A DNA stretch of 64,000 bases from DASUPK01 sp963819715. Its GTDB lineage: Bacteria > Actinomycetota > Thermoleophilia > Solirubrobacterales > 70-9. The stretch is taken from the NCBI GenBank assembly GCA_963819715.1, contig CAWFXE010000002.1, positions 434,001 through 498,000 of the forward strand, in the 5' to 3' direction. This document shows positions 17,436-24,971 of the stretch, piece by piece. The first letter of the stretch is position 1; every line of letters begins with the position of its first letter. The notes under the pieces were generated by a model. It saw only the letters and a program-made list of their open reading frames with translations. It did no database searches and was not told the origin of the DNA. A program made the position numbers and the translations under genes.

Positions 17436-19169
17436 TTGGAAGCCTCAACTCTCACACACGCACAGCGACGCGGGCTCTTCGCCCGGCGCTCGCCCCTCCT
17501 TCGCTTCCAGGACGATGAGCAGCTCGTCGCCCTGACCCGCAAGGGTCATCAGCACGCCTTCGACGCGCTGGTCGAGCGCTACCAGTCCCGCCTCCTCGGC
17601 TTCTGCCGCCAGATGCTCGGCTCGACCGAGGACGCCGAGGACGTGCTGCAGGAGGTCTTCGTCGCCGCCTACAACGCGATGGTCGCCGACGAGCGCCCGA
17701 TCGCGGTCAGGCCGTGGCTCTACCGCATCGCGCGCAACCGCTGCCTCAACCACCTTCGCAAGCCGACCGCCGATGGCCAGGACACGATGGACACCCACCC
17801 TCACATGAATGGGGTGACCACCCTCGAGCGGGTCCAGAGCCGGGAGGAGTTCCGCAGCCTCCTGGACGACGTCTCCCACCTGCCCGAGACCCAGCGCTCG
17901 GCGCTTCTGCTCCGCGAGATCGACGCGATGAGCTACGAGGAGATCGCCCAGGCCATGGACACCACCGTTCCGGGCGTCAAGAGCCTGCTCGTCCGGGCCC
18001 GCATCGCGCTCGCCGAGTCGAGCCAGGCCCGGCAATTGACCTGCGACGACGTCCGCCTGGAGCTCGCGGAGGCCGCCGAGGGGATCGCCAAGGTCTCCGG
18101 CCCGGTCAGGCGACATCTGAAGGGGTGCGATCCATGCCGCGAGTTCCGCTCGCAGCTTCGCTCTGATGCCAAGGCCCTCGCCGCGATCTTCCCGGCGTGG
18201 CCGTTGCTCGTTCTCAAGGGCGCTCTGCTCGCCAAGCTCACCGGCATCTTCGGTGGTGGCGGCGGTGCCGCGACCGCCGGAGCCGGCGGTGGCGGTGGCG
18301 CGGCCGCCGGGGCCGGCGCAGGAGCCGGAGCCGCCGGGGCCGGAGCGGGAGCCGGCGCCGCGGGCGCCGGTGCCGGCGCGGCCGGAGCGGGCGCCGCAGG
18401 CGCCGCAGGCGCCGCAGGCGCCGGAGCAGCCGGAGCGGGCGCCGCGGCGGCGGGCAGTACGGCAGCGATCGGCGGAGCCGCAGCAGCGGGTGGCGCCGCA
18501 GCGGGCGGCGGAGCGGCCGCAGCCGCCGGTGGAGCGGCCGCAGCGATCGGGACCAAGGCGGCAGCGGGCATCGCGACCGCGGCGATCATCGCCGGCGGCG
18601 CAGCCGAGATCCAGAACGTCTCGAACGGTCCTCCGGCCAAGCAGGCCGCGCCGAAGACCAGGCAGCACGTCAACCGCGGCAAGCCCGTGAAGATCAACAT
18701 CCCGCCGAAGGTCGACGCCACGGCTCAGGACGCGGCCGCGACCCAGGCTCCGCCAGGGACCGCCGTGCCTCCCACCACGCCGCCGGCGCCCGAGACGGTG
18801 ACGGTCCCGCCGCAGCCGACCGACCCGGCGGCCGCGCCCGCCGCGACGGGTGGGACCACGGCCGCCGCGACGACCACCGGCAAGCACAAGCGCCACAAGA
18901 ACGCCATTGCGAACAGCGACTCCCAGCCGAAGTCCCCGGCGCAGACGGGGCCCGTCACCACGGGCGTCGAGCCGGCGACCTGCGATGCGGACGGCGACGG
19001 TGTCGTCGACGCCGGCGCGCCGAGCACCTGCACCGCACCGCCCGCTCCCACCTCGACCTCGACCGACCCCAACGCGTCGGCCGTAATCGGCCAGGGCGCG
19101 GTCAAGCCGCCGGCCCACAAGGCTCCGGCGAAGCACAAGTCGGCGCCGAAGAAGAAGGTCAGGAGCTAG
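17436..19169 (+). CDS. ECF sigma factor fused to zinc anti-sigma-like domain and Ala/Gly tail
   Basis: A 577-residue protein. Sigma region 2 is at about 28-105 (DEQLVALTRKG...WLYRIARNRCLNHLR). Region 4 is at about 140-195 (LPETQRSALLLREIDAMSYEEIA). Residues 200-240 then resemble the zinc anti-sigma fold: C203, then H227-x3-C231-x2-C234. A hydrophobic stretch at 252-271 leads to about 120 residues of almost pure Ala/Gly and a weakly hydrophobic segment near 385-398. A Pro/Thr-rich, Lys-ending tail completes it. Self-inhibition by the fused domain, perhaps at the membrane, is inference. The TTG start is uncertain. The 3' end overlaps the next gene by 11 bp. Confidence 0.88.
   Translation: MEASTLTHAQRRGLFARRSPLLRFQDDEQLVALTRKGHQHAFDALVERYQSRLLGFCRQMLGSTEDAEDVLQEVFVAAYNAMVADERPIAVRPWLYRIARNRCLNHLRKPTADGQDTMDTHPHMNGVTTLERVQSREEFRSLLDDVSHLPETQRSALLLREIDAMSYEEIAQAMDTTVPGVKSLLVRARIALAESSQARQLTCDDVRLELAEAAEGIAKVSGPVRRHLKGCDPCREFRSQLRSDAKALAAIFPAWPLLVLKGALLAKLTGIFGGGGGAATAGAGGGGGAAAGAGAGAGAAGAGAGAGAAGAGAGAAGAGAAGAAGAAGAGAAGAGAAAAGSTAAIGGAAAAGGAAAGGGAAAAAGGAAAAIGTKAAAGIATAAIIAGGAAEIQNVSNGPPAKQAAPKTRQHVNRGKPVKINIPPKVDATAQDAAATQAPPGTAVPPTTPPAPETVTVPPQPTDPAAAPAATGGTTAAATTTGKHKRHKNAIANSDSQPKSPAQTGPVTTGVEPATCDADGDGVVDAGAPSTCTAPPAPTSTSTDPNASAVIGQGAVKPPAHKAPAKHKSAPKKKVRS
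18246..18600 (+). repeat. Low-complexity Ala/Gly-coding region
   Basis: GCC/GGC-type codons repeat here, including short tandem runs such as GCAGGCGCC three times near 18403-18425. They encode the Ala/Gly-rich part of the sigma factor. Length variation between strains would be expected, and assembly errors are possible. Confidence 0.8.
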
Positions 19170-20106
19170 CGGGCACCAGCCCGATGACCTTCAGCCGCCG
19201 GCCAAGGGCCTGCGCGGCGAAGGCGTGCGTCTCTTCACGCGTCGCACCGAACAACTCGGTGTTGTCCTCCTCCTCGGGCCACGGAGGCTCGATCACCTTG
19301 TCCGCGACCGGTAGGGACTCCTCGAGCATCTTCTGGATGACGTCCCGATAGCGGTCGTCTGCCTTGACGCAGTCCGTCAGGAACCGGACGCCGAAGGCGA
19401 TGTGGCGGTGCTCGTCGCGGGCGACGTTCGAGAAGCCCTCGACGAAGCCCGGCAGCGTCCCCATGCGCTCGTTGTAGTCGATGATGAAGTGCTGCCCGGT
19501 GAGGGCAAGCATTCCCTCGATGACCATGTGGTAGAGCGTCACGGCCTCGACCAGGGCGTCCAGATCCTCCGGCTCCTGGGCAAGTCGGTCCACCCGGCTC
19601 TTCAGCAGGTCGTCGAAGAGCGTGTGGAAGGCGTCGTTGACGTGCTCGTCCAGGGCCTCGAGGCGCTGCGGCAGGTCGTCCGTGCCCTCGAGAACGCCGA
19701 CCTCGCTGAAGAAGCAATCGAAGAAGCGCACGTGGCGGGCCTCATCGGCGATCTGCGTGGAGAGGAAGATCCGCTGCGCCTCGGTCGGCGCTGCGCGCAT
19801 GATCGGGCCGAGCTCGTCGGCGACCTTCTGCTCCCCGATGAAGAAGCTGGAGAGCCCGTACATCCGCTGGAAGCGCTCCTCCTCGGGAATGCGCTCGTGC
19901 CAGTCGACCCGGTCCTGCGAGAAGTCGAGGTCCTGGGTCAGCCACTGCTGCTTCTCCCAGAGGTTGTAGAGCTGCGTGTAGTCGAGGAGCTTGACGTCGC
20001 CTCGACCGCCTTCCTGGAGAGCCGGGTCCGAGGTGGCGCGAAAGTCCTCTCTGCTCGCTCTAGATGGTCCGCTCTGGGTGGCTTCCCTCGCCTCCACGGA
20101 CTGCAC
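19159..20106 (-). CDS. R2-like ligand-binding oxidase (R2lox)
   Basis: A ferritin-like four-helix protein of 315 residues related to ribonucleotide reductase R2. The dimetal ligands are E92, E122, H125 (DEARH), E197, E232 and H235 (DEHRH). V95 lies 3 residues after E92 and Y192 lies 5 before E197, which matches the Val-Tyr pair that becomes cross-linked in R2lox proteins with a Mn/Fe site. No large ribonucleotide reductase subunit is nearby, also as for R2lox. The substrate is unknown in the family. GTG start; a second GTG is 9 nt further in. Confidence 0.85.
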   Translation of the reverse strand: MQSVEAREATQSGPSRASREDFRATSDPALQEGGRGDVKLLDYTQLYNLWEKQQWLTQDLDFSQDRVDWHERIPEEERFQRMYGLSSFFIGEQKVADELGPIMRAAPTEAQRIFLSTQIADEARHVRFFDCFFSEVGVLEGTDDLPQRLEALDEHVNDAFHTLFDDLLKSRVDRLAQEPEDLDALVEAVTLYHMVIEGMLALTGQHFIIDYNERMGTLPGFVEGFSNVARDEHRHIAFGVRFLTDCVKADDRYRDVIQKMLEESLPVADKVIEPPWPEEEDNTELFGATREETHAFAAQALGRRLKVIGLVPASS

Positions 20107-20113
20107 CCTAGCG

Positions 20114-20794
20114 CTACCCGTCCTTGCCGAGGTGCTGCTTCAGGAACGAGGTCGTGCGCTCCCACGCCTTCGCTGCATGGCCCTGGTCGTAGGTGCCCAG
20201 CCGGTTGTGGTCGTTGGCGAACGCGTGCTGGCCACCCTCGTAGTACTCGAAGGCCGCGTCGACTCCGGCGCCCTGCAGCTCCTGCTCGAGCGCCTTGGCG
20301 TCGTCGACTGAGACGAAATCATCGTTCGTGCCGAAGTGGCCGAGCACCGGCGCCTTGATGTTCGAGAAGTCCGGCTTGCCGTGGGGCATGACGTAGTAGT
20401 AGGTGACCGCCGCGCCGATCTGCGGGTTCGATGCCGCCGCCCAGACTGAGAGCCCGCCGCCCGCGCAGAATCCGACCGAGCCGACCTCACCGTTGCACTT
20501 GGGCTGATCGAGGACGTACTTGACCGCGCCCCTCATGTCCTTCTCGGCCTCCTCCATGTTCATAGCCATCAACTGCTTCTGAGCCTCGTCGGGCTCCTCC
20601 GTCGTGTTGCCGCCGTAGAGGTCCGGGGCAAGAGCGACGAAGCCCTCCTTGGCGAAGCTGTCAGCGATGCCGCGGACGTTGTCATCCAGGCCCCACCACT
20701 CCCCCAGCACAACCAGCCCGGGACCCTCGCTCTCTGGCTCCGCCAGGTAGCCCCTTGCGGTACCTCCGTTGGCCTCGAATTCGACGTCTGGCAT
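20114..20794 (-). CDS. Dienelactone hydrolase family protein
   Basis: A 226-residue alpha/beta hydrolase. The nucleophile is Cys110 in GFCAGGG, with Asp158 or Asp159 in GTNDDFV and His190 in GGQHAF. Glu32 in GEWWGL corresponds to the Glu that activates the thiol in dienelactone hydrolases. The family cleaves lactones such as dienelactone in aromatic catabolism, but many members have other substrates. AGGAGG precedes the ATG, 5 nt after the upstream gene. It is the last gene of a packed five-gene group that begins at 23356. Confidence 0.92.
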   Translation of the reverse strand: MPDVEFEANGGTARGYLAEPESEGPGLVVLGEWWGLDDNVRGIADSFAKEGFVALAPDLYGGNTTEEPDEAQKQLMAMNMEEAEKDMRGAVKYVLDQPKCNGEVGSVGFCAGGGLSVWAAASNPQIGAAVTYYYVMPHGKPDFSNIKAPVLGHFGTNDDFVSVDDAKALEQELQGAGVDAAFEYYEGGQHAFANDHNRLGTYDQGHAAKAWERTTSFLKQHLGKDG

Positions 20795-20799
20795 TCGAT

Positions 20800-21126
20800 C
20801 TACTCCTCCTGTTGCTCGGCAAGTCTCTCGGCGAGCGCCCACCCTACTGCGACGCCCACCATCATCCCCATGCGCGCCTCCTCGGCAAGCAGGGTGCGGA
20901 CGGCGATGACTCGGGCCTGCTCCTCCGGCGTGGTGGCGGCCTTCAGGACCTCTGCATCGTGGGACTCGCCGAACCAGCCGCCGGCGCCGAGCGCCTCGGC
21001 AAGGATCTTCTGCAGTCGCGGCGCTGCCCGGGCGACCTGTCGCTCGGTCTCTCTGAAGACCTCGGGGTCGGAGATCGCGTCGATCGCGGTGTCGATCTGC
21101 TCGTCCGTGTAGGGGCCGCGCGCCAC
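20800..21126 (-). CDS. Hypothetical small helical protein
   Basis: A 108-residue, mainly helical, acidic soluble protein with a mildly hydrophobic MGMMVGVAVGWALAERL segment near the C-terminus. I do not recognise the family. GTG start. It lies 9 nt after the GNAT gene and 5 nt before the dienelactone hydrolase gene, so it is almost certainly co-transcribed with both. Confidence 0.75.
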   Translation of the reverse strand: MARGPYTDEQIDTAIDAISDPEVFRETERQVARAAPRLQKILAEALGAGGWFGESHDAEVLKAATTPEEQARVIAVRTLLAEEARMGMMVGVAVGWALAERLAEQQEE

Positions 21127-21135
21127 GGGTGGACC

Positions 21136-21900
21136 CTACTTCCGCCGCTCCCACATCTGCAGCTCGCCGTAGTCGGCGTAGCCCAGCTTCTCGTAGACCG
21201 GGTAGCCGAGCTTGGTGGCCTGCAGAGTGGTGGTTTCGAGCCCCTGTTCCATCGCGTCGGCCAGGGCTCGGGCCATCAGCCGACCGGAGATGCCACGGCC
21301 GCGGCCCTCGGGCAACACTGCGACGAAGATGATCTCGCAATCACCGCCGTGGGTGAAGGCGCCGGCACAGCTGACCGTCTCCCCGTCGATCGAGCCAAGG
21401 TAGGTGCGCAGACCGGGAAGCCCTCCCGACATCACCGGGAACTCGCCCGGCGCGAATCCGTAGGCGACCTCGTTGATGCTCGAGACCAGCTCGTAGTCGG
21501 CCTCCTCGCGGATCTCGAGAACGGGGTCGGGCTCGGGGGCGCGGAGATCGCCGAGCGGCATGACCATGGCGCGAGGCGTGGCGTCGAGCCTGTGGCCGGC
21601 CTCCTCCAGCGCCTGGGCGATTTCGGTATCCGCTTCTGGCACCCACACCGTCCAGGCCTCGACGCCGGCGTCGTCGTAGACCTCGGCCAGCTCGCCGATC
21701 GAGGCCACCATCGACTCCGGGTCCGAGTAGAGCACGGAGTTGAAGAACGAGCGCTTCGGCGATCCGGGCACGATCGCCGCGGTGACCCCCTCCCTCTGCC
21801 AGACGCTGCCTCCAGTGCTCTCGGCGAGAAGCCGCCAGAACGGCGGCATCGAGGCCCGCACGAGCCCGAGCCACCCGGCGCCGTCGGCGGGAAGCGTCAT
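21136..21900 (-). CDS. GNAT-family N-acetyltransferase
   Basis: A 254-residue protein with a C-terminal GNAT domain. The acetyl-CoA pyrophosphate loop is VLPEGRGRGISGRLM, preceded by the beta-4 strand CEIIFVAV and followed by YPVYEKLGYADYGE, the typical end. The N-terminal 120 residues form a degenerate first GNAT-like half (FFNSVLYSD, VWVPEADTEI). The substrate is unknown. It sits between the O-methyltransferase and a small protein with 8-9 nt gaps, so it is in the operon. Confidence 0.9.
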   Translation of the reverse strand: MTLPADGAGWLGLVRASMPPFWRLLAESTGGSVWQREGVTAAIVPGSPKRSFFNSVLYSDPESMVASIGELAEVYDDAGVEAWTVWVPEADTEIAQALEEAGHRLDATPRAMVMPLGDLRAPEPDPVLEIREEADYELVSSINEVAYGFAPGEFPVMSGGLPGLRTYLGSIDGETVSCAGAFTHGGDCEIIFVAVLPEGRGRGISGRLMARALADAMEQGLETTTLQATKLGYPVYEKLGYADYGELQMWERRK

Positions 21901-21908
21901 CGCAGGGC

Positions 21909-22568
21909 CTAGCGCTTGCGGACCAGGGTGATCCCGTCGGCGAAACCGAGCATCGCGACTTCCACGCGGTCATCCGCGGCAATCCGGTCGTTGAGGTCGA
22001 CGATCACCGCGGTTCCCTCATCGCCCTCCGGCGGGTCCAGCACGGTGCCCTCGCGGAGGGTGTTGTCGAGCATGACCAGGCCGTTGCCCCGCACGAGGCG
22101 GAGACACTCCTCGTAGTAGGCCGGATAGCTGACCTTGTCCGCGTCGATGAAGGCGAAGTCATAGGCACCGTCTTCGCTGAGCCCCTGGAGCGTGTCGAGC
22201 GCCGGCCCGACCTTGATCTCCGTCCGGTCGGCGAGGCCGGCCCGCGTCAGGTGTTGATGGGCGCGCTCGGCGTAATCCTCGTTGAGCTCGCAGCAGGTCA
22301 GTTCGCCGTCATCGGGGAGTCCACGGGCGATCGAGATCGCTCCGTAGCCGAGGAAAGTGCCGACCTCGAGGGCCCGCCGGGCACCTATAGCCCGGACGAG
22401 GATGGTGATGAAGGCAGCCTGATCGCCCCCGATCTGCATCTCCTCGAGCTCGCCCATGTCTCGGGCTGCCTGCTCCACCTCGGCGGTGACCCCATCCCGG
22501 AACGAGCTGTGCTCGACGAGGTAGTCGTGCAACTCCGCGTTGAGGGTGATGAACCGCTCGACCGTCAA
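21909..22568 (-). CDS. SAM-dependent O-methyltransferase (CCoAMT-like)
   Basis: A 219-residue methyltransferase of the caffeoyl-CoA/catechol O-methyltransferase type. The SAM site is ALEVGTFLGYGAISIA with the acidic CCELNEDY strand. The metal-site DADK (FIDADKVSYPAYYEE) and VMLDNTLREG match the divalent-cation-dependent class. The TTG start overlaps the stop codon of the rhomboid-like gene (TTGA), so translation is coupled. A catechol-like substrate would fit the dienelactone hydrolase in the same operon, but that is inference. Confidence 0.92.
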   Translation of the reverse strand: MTVERFITLNAELHDYLVEHSSFRDGVTAEVEQAARDMGELEEMQIGGDQAAFITILVRAIGARRALEVGTFLGYGAISIARGLPDDGELTCCELNEDYAERAHQHLTRAGLADRTEIKVGPALDTLQGLSEDGAYDFAFIDADKVSYPAYYEECLRLVRGNGLVMLDNTLREGTVLDPPEGDEGTAVIVDLNDRIAADDRVEVAMLGFADGITLVRKR

Positions 22569-23356
22569 CCCGGGTGCCTTTCACGCCTGGCGTACGCGGC
22601 GACCAGTCCGCAGGCGGCCCCGACCACGGCGCCGCCCAATCCGGCAAAGACGTTGGCGTAGTCGTCGACGAGCGGCAGCAGGATCAGGACGGCAGCGGCC
22701 ACAGCCGCGCCGATCACCTCCACGTCCTCGCCCTCGCGCGAGCGAACCTCGGCCCCGCGGATCACGGCCCAGCAGGCCAGCAGCCCGAGGGCGATGCCGT
22801 TGCCACCGGCGGCGTAGAGGATGTCGTGGCTGGGCGCGAAGGCCGTCTCCATCCCGTCCGCCGCCAGCATGCCGAGAGACCCGCAGGCCACGATCAGGAT
22901 CGCGGTCGGGATCGTGCCGAGCCGCTGCTCGACGGCGACGCCGAAGATGGCGATCCCGACGGAGGCGACGAAGAGGTAGCCGATGTCGGGATAGATGAAC
23001 GGCGAGACGAGATAGCGCCACCAGTCGCCGCCGACCGGGCCGAGGATCCCGCCAAGCCCGAATGTGTCAAGCGACGGACTCGCAACCCGGAGGAGCACGA
23101 GCACCGCCGGGACGATGATCGCTGCGAGCACCGCGTAAGGGCGCTCGGCGAGCCTGTCGGTCCGCTGGGCCCTCTGCGCTCGGGCGGCACGCCGCCGCGC
23201 GCGTCGCGATTGCTTCGGCGTGAGCTCCTCGCCCCGCAGCTCCAGCTTCGGCGCCCGCTTGCGCAGGCGCGTGCCGCAGTACGGGCACTCGGTGACGTAC
23301 GGGCTGACCTCCTCGCCGCAGGTCCGGCAGACGACGCTTAACTCAGGCGAGCTCAC
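22565..23356 (-). CDS. Zinc-ribbon rhomboid-like protein, predicted inactive
   Basis: A 263-residue membrane protein. An N-terminal zinc ribbon (C10, C13, C24, C27) and a basic linker precede about six membrane helices. DWWRYLVSPFIYP followed by VAVEQRLG mirrors the rhomboid WR...E loop. The serine-protease motif GxSG is GGNG (184-187), with Asn186 at the Ser position, and the helix-6 His of AHLGG is replaced (FAGLGG). Both catalytic residues are therefore missing, so it reads as a rhomboid pseudoprotease, perhaps a membrane chaperone or adaptor. It is first in the operon. Confidence 0.75.
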   Translation of the reverse strand: MSSPELSVVCRTCGEEVSPYVTECPYCGTRLRKRAPKLELRGEELTPKQSRRARRRAARAQRAQRTDRLAERPYAVLAAIIVPAVLVLLRVASPSLDTFGLGGILGPVGGDWWRYLVSPFIYPDIGYLFVASVGIAIFGVAVEQRLGTIPTAILIVACGSLGMLAADGMETAFAPSHDILYAAGGNGIALGLLACWAVIRGAEVRSREGEDVEVIGAAVAAAVLILLPLVDDYANVFAGLGGAVVGAACGLVAAYARRERHPG

Positions 23357-23389
23357 TCCGCGAGGATAGTGCGAGGGCGCGCCCGGTTT

Positions 23390-23683
23390 CTAGGCGCGAC
23401 CCGTTTGCTGTTGGGCCTCGGCCCATCTATTGAGCTCGTAGAGGATCCGGGCGAGCTCGCGGCCGCGGCCGCTGAGCCGGTAGCGCCGGCCGCCGTCCCG
23501 CTCCAGGACGTCGGCCTCGACCAGCTCGGCGAGCCGAGCGGAGAGGACCGATGGACTGATCCCGGTTCGCTCGCGGAGCTCGGAGAAGGTCAGGGTGCTC
23601 CGGCGCAGCTCCCAGACCAGCCGCAACGCCCAGCGCCGGCCGAGGAGGTCGAGCGCGCGTTCTACGGGTCGTATTTTGGACAC
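23390..23683 (-). CDS. HxlR-type winged-helix regulator
   Basis: A 97-residue single-domain regulator. ALDLLGRRWALRLVWELRRSTLTFSEL, GISPSVLSARLAELVEADVL and RRYRLSGRGREL match the HxlR helix-turn-helix and wing. The usual N-terminal Cys before PVERAL is absent (IRPVERAL), so redox sensing like HypR is unlikely. GTG start. It lies 33 nt upstream of the rhomboid-led operon in the same direction and may control it. The AT-richer region 23684-23776 upstream probably holds its promoter. Confidence 0.9.
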   Translation of the reverse strand: MSKIRPVERALDLLGRRWALRLVWELRRSTLTFSELRERTGISPSVLSARLAELVEADVLERDGGRRYRLSGRGRELARILYELNRWAEAQQQTGRA

Positions 23684-23776
23684 TAGTATGGATTTCGAAG
23701 TTCACGCTGCAAAAAGACGGTAAACAACTACGAAAATCGTACTCGATGGCCCGGAACAGGTTCGTTTACGGCGGGT

Positions 23777-24898
23777 TCATGCCTGGTCCGGATCGGTGGC
23801 CGCGACGATCTCGGCCATCAGGCCGCCGATCCCGCCATGGTCGGAGAGCCAGTTGAGCTGGCGGCGAGCGCCGGTGCCGTTCTCGGCCAGGTCCCGCAGC
23901 GCGGCCAGCTCGGCGCGACAGCCCAGCTCGCTCGCGTTCTCGGCCAGTTCGTCGATCACGCCGCGGGCCATCTTCGCTCCCGGCACCTCGAGCCCGTGAT
24001 CGAAGTCGATCAGCTTTCCCTCGATTCCCACCACCGCGGCTCTCACCTTGTTGTCATCGATCAGCTCGTGAGGGTGCTCGATGCTCGGCACCCCCTCGTC
24101 GTAGTCCGTCGCGAGACGATGCGCGAGAGCCTGCCCCAGCGCGGCGAAGCCGATGGTGTGCTCGACGCGCGTCTGCTGGTCGAACACCCGCAGCTCGACG
24201 GTGCCCAGGTTCGGGTGCGGGCGGACGTCCCACCACAGGTAGGTGTAGTCGGGGATCGCGCCGCCGCGCATCATCTGCTCGACGCGGTGCGAGTAGATGT
24301 CCCAGTTGCCGTAGTACGGCGGGATCCCGACTCTTGGAAACGCGCGGAAGATCGGCGTGCGCGAGGACATCATTCCCGTGGTTCTCCCGCGCCACAGGGG
24401 TGAGTTCGAGGACATCCCGAGCAGCAGCGGCAGGTACCCGCGCATGCCGTCGGCAACGTAGATCGCCTTCTCCGCGTCGTCGATGCCGACGTGCACGTGG
24501 GTGCCGAAGATGAGCTCCTGCTCCGCGATCCAGCTGAGTTCGCTCGCCAGCTCCCGGTAGCGCGGCCGGTCGACGATCAGCTGATCCTCATAGAGCGCCG
24601 CGGGATGCGTGCCGGCCGCGCCGATCGCGAGGCCGTTCCTGCCCGCGACCTCGCGCACGATCCGCCGCAAGCCGCGCAGCTGGTCCGCGGCCTCGGCCAC
24701 CCCGGAGCAGGGACGGGTCGCGACCTCGAGCACAGACTGCATGAGCTCGGGCTTCACCTCCCCCGGCAGATCGTCGGGCAGGTCGCCGAGGATCACCTCG
24801 ATCGACTGCGACAGCTCGAGGGTCTCGGCGTCGCAGATCATCAGTTCCTCCTCGATCCCGAGGGTGAACCCCGTCCCGCTGAATTTGTGCTCCAGCAT
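23777..24898 (-). CDS. Glutamate-cysteine ligase-like carboxylate-amine ligase (YbdK/GCS2)
   Basis: A GCS2-family ATP-dependent ligase of about 373 residues that joins glutamate to an amine or cysteine. FTLGIEEELMICD, GTHVHVGIDD, SSNSPLW, PPYYGNWDIY and DVRPHPNLGTVELRVFD are family hallmarks that build the ATP/Mg and glutamate sites. Actinobacteria use related enzymes in small-thiol or peptide synthesis, but the exact product here is unknown. The frame is open to 25030 across the divergent aldolase start. The ATG at 24898 fits family length; ATGs at 24910 and 24928 are alternatives. Confidence 0.92.
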   Translation of the reverse strand: MLEHKFSGTGFTLGIEEELMICDAETLELSQSIEVILGDLPDDLPGEVKPELMQSVLEVATRPCSGVAEAADQLRGLRRIVREVAGRNGLAIGAAGTHPAALYEDQLIVDRPRYRELASELSWIAEQELIFGTHVHVGIDDAEKAIYVADGMRGYLPLLLGMSSNSPLWRGRTTGMMSSRTPIFRAFPRVGIPPYYGNWDIYSHRVEQMMRGGAIPDYTYLWWDVRPHPNLGTVELRVFDQQTRVEHTIGFAALGQALAHRLATDYDEGVPSIEHPHELIDDNKVRAAVVGIEGKLIDFDHGLEVPGAKMARGVIDELAENASELGCRAELAALRDLAENGTGARRQLNWLSDHGGIGGLMAEIVAATDPDQA

Positions 24899-24971
24899 GG
24901 CCGGGACCATGACAGTCAGATCGGGCATACTGAATCGACGAGGCCCAAGACCGACGGAGGTAACGAAGAAG

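Noticed and set aside
18246..18600. Possible repeat array resembling CRISPR
   Set aside because: The repeats are short GCC/GGC codon runs in frame with the sigma factor; there are no spacers or cas genes.
17445..19136. A 563-residue minus-strand ORF
   Set aside because: Antisense to the sigma factor; an artefact of the GCC/GGC repeats.
19402..20358. A 318-residue plus-strand ORF
   Set aside because: Antisense to the R2lox-like gene, whose metal ligands are all in the minus-strand frame.
23684..23776. Search for an HxlR operator of the GTAC-type
   Set aside because: The region is AT-richer and has ACTAGT, but no convincing two-fold site could be defined.
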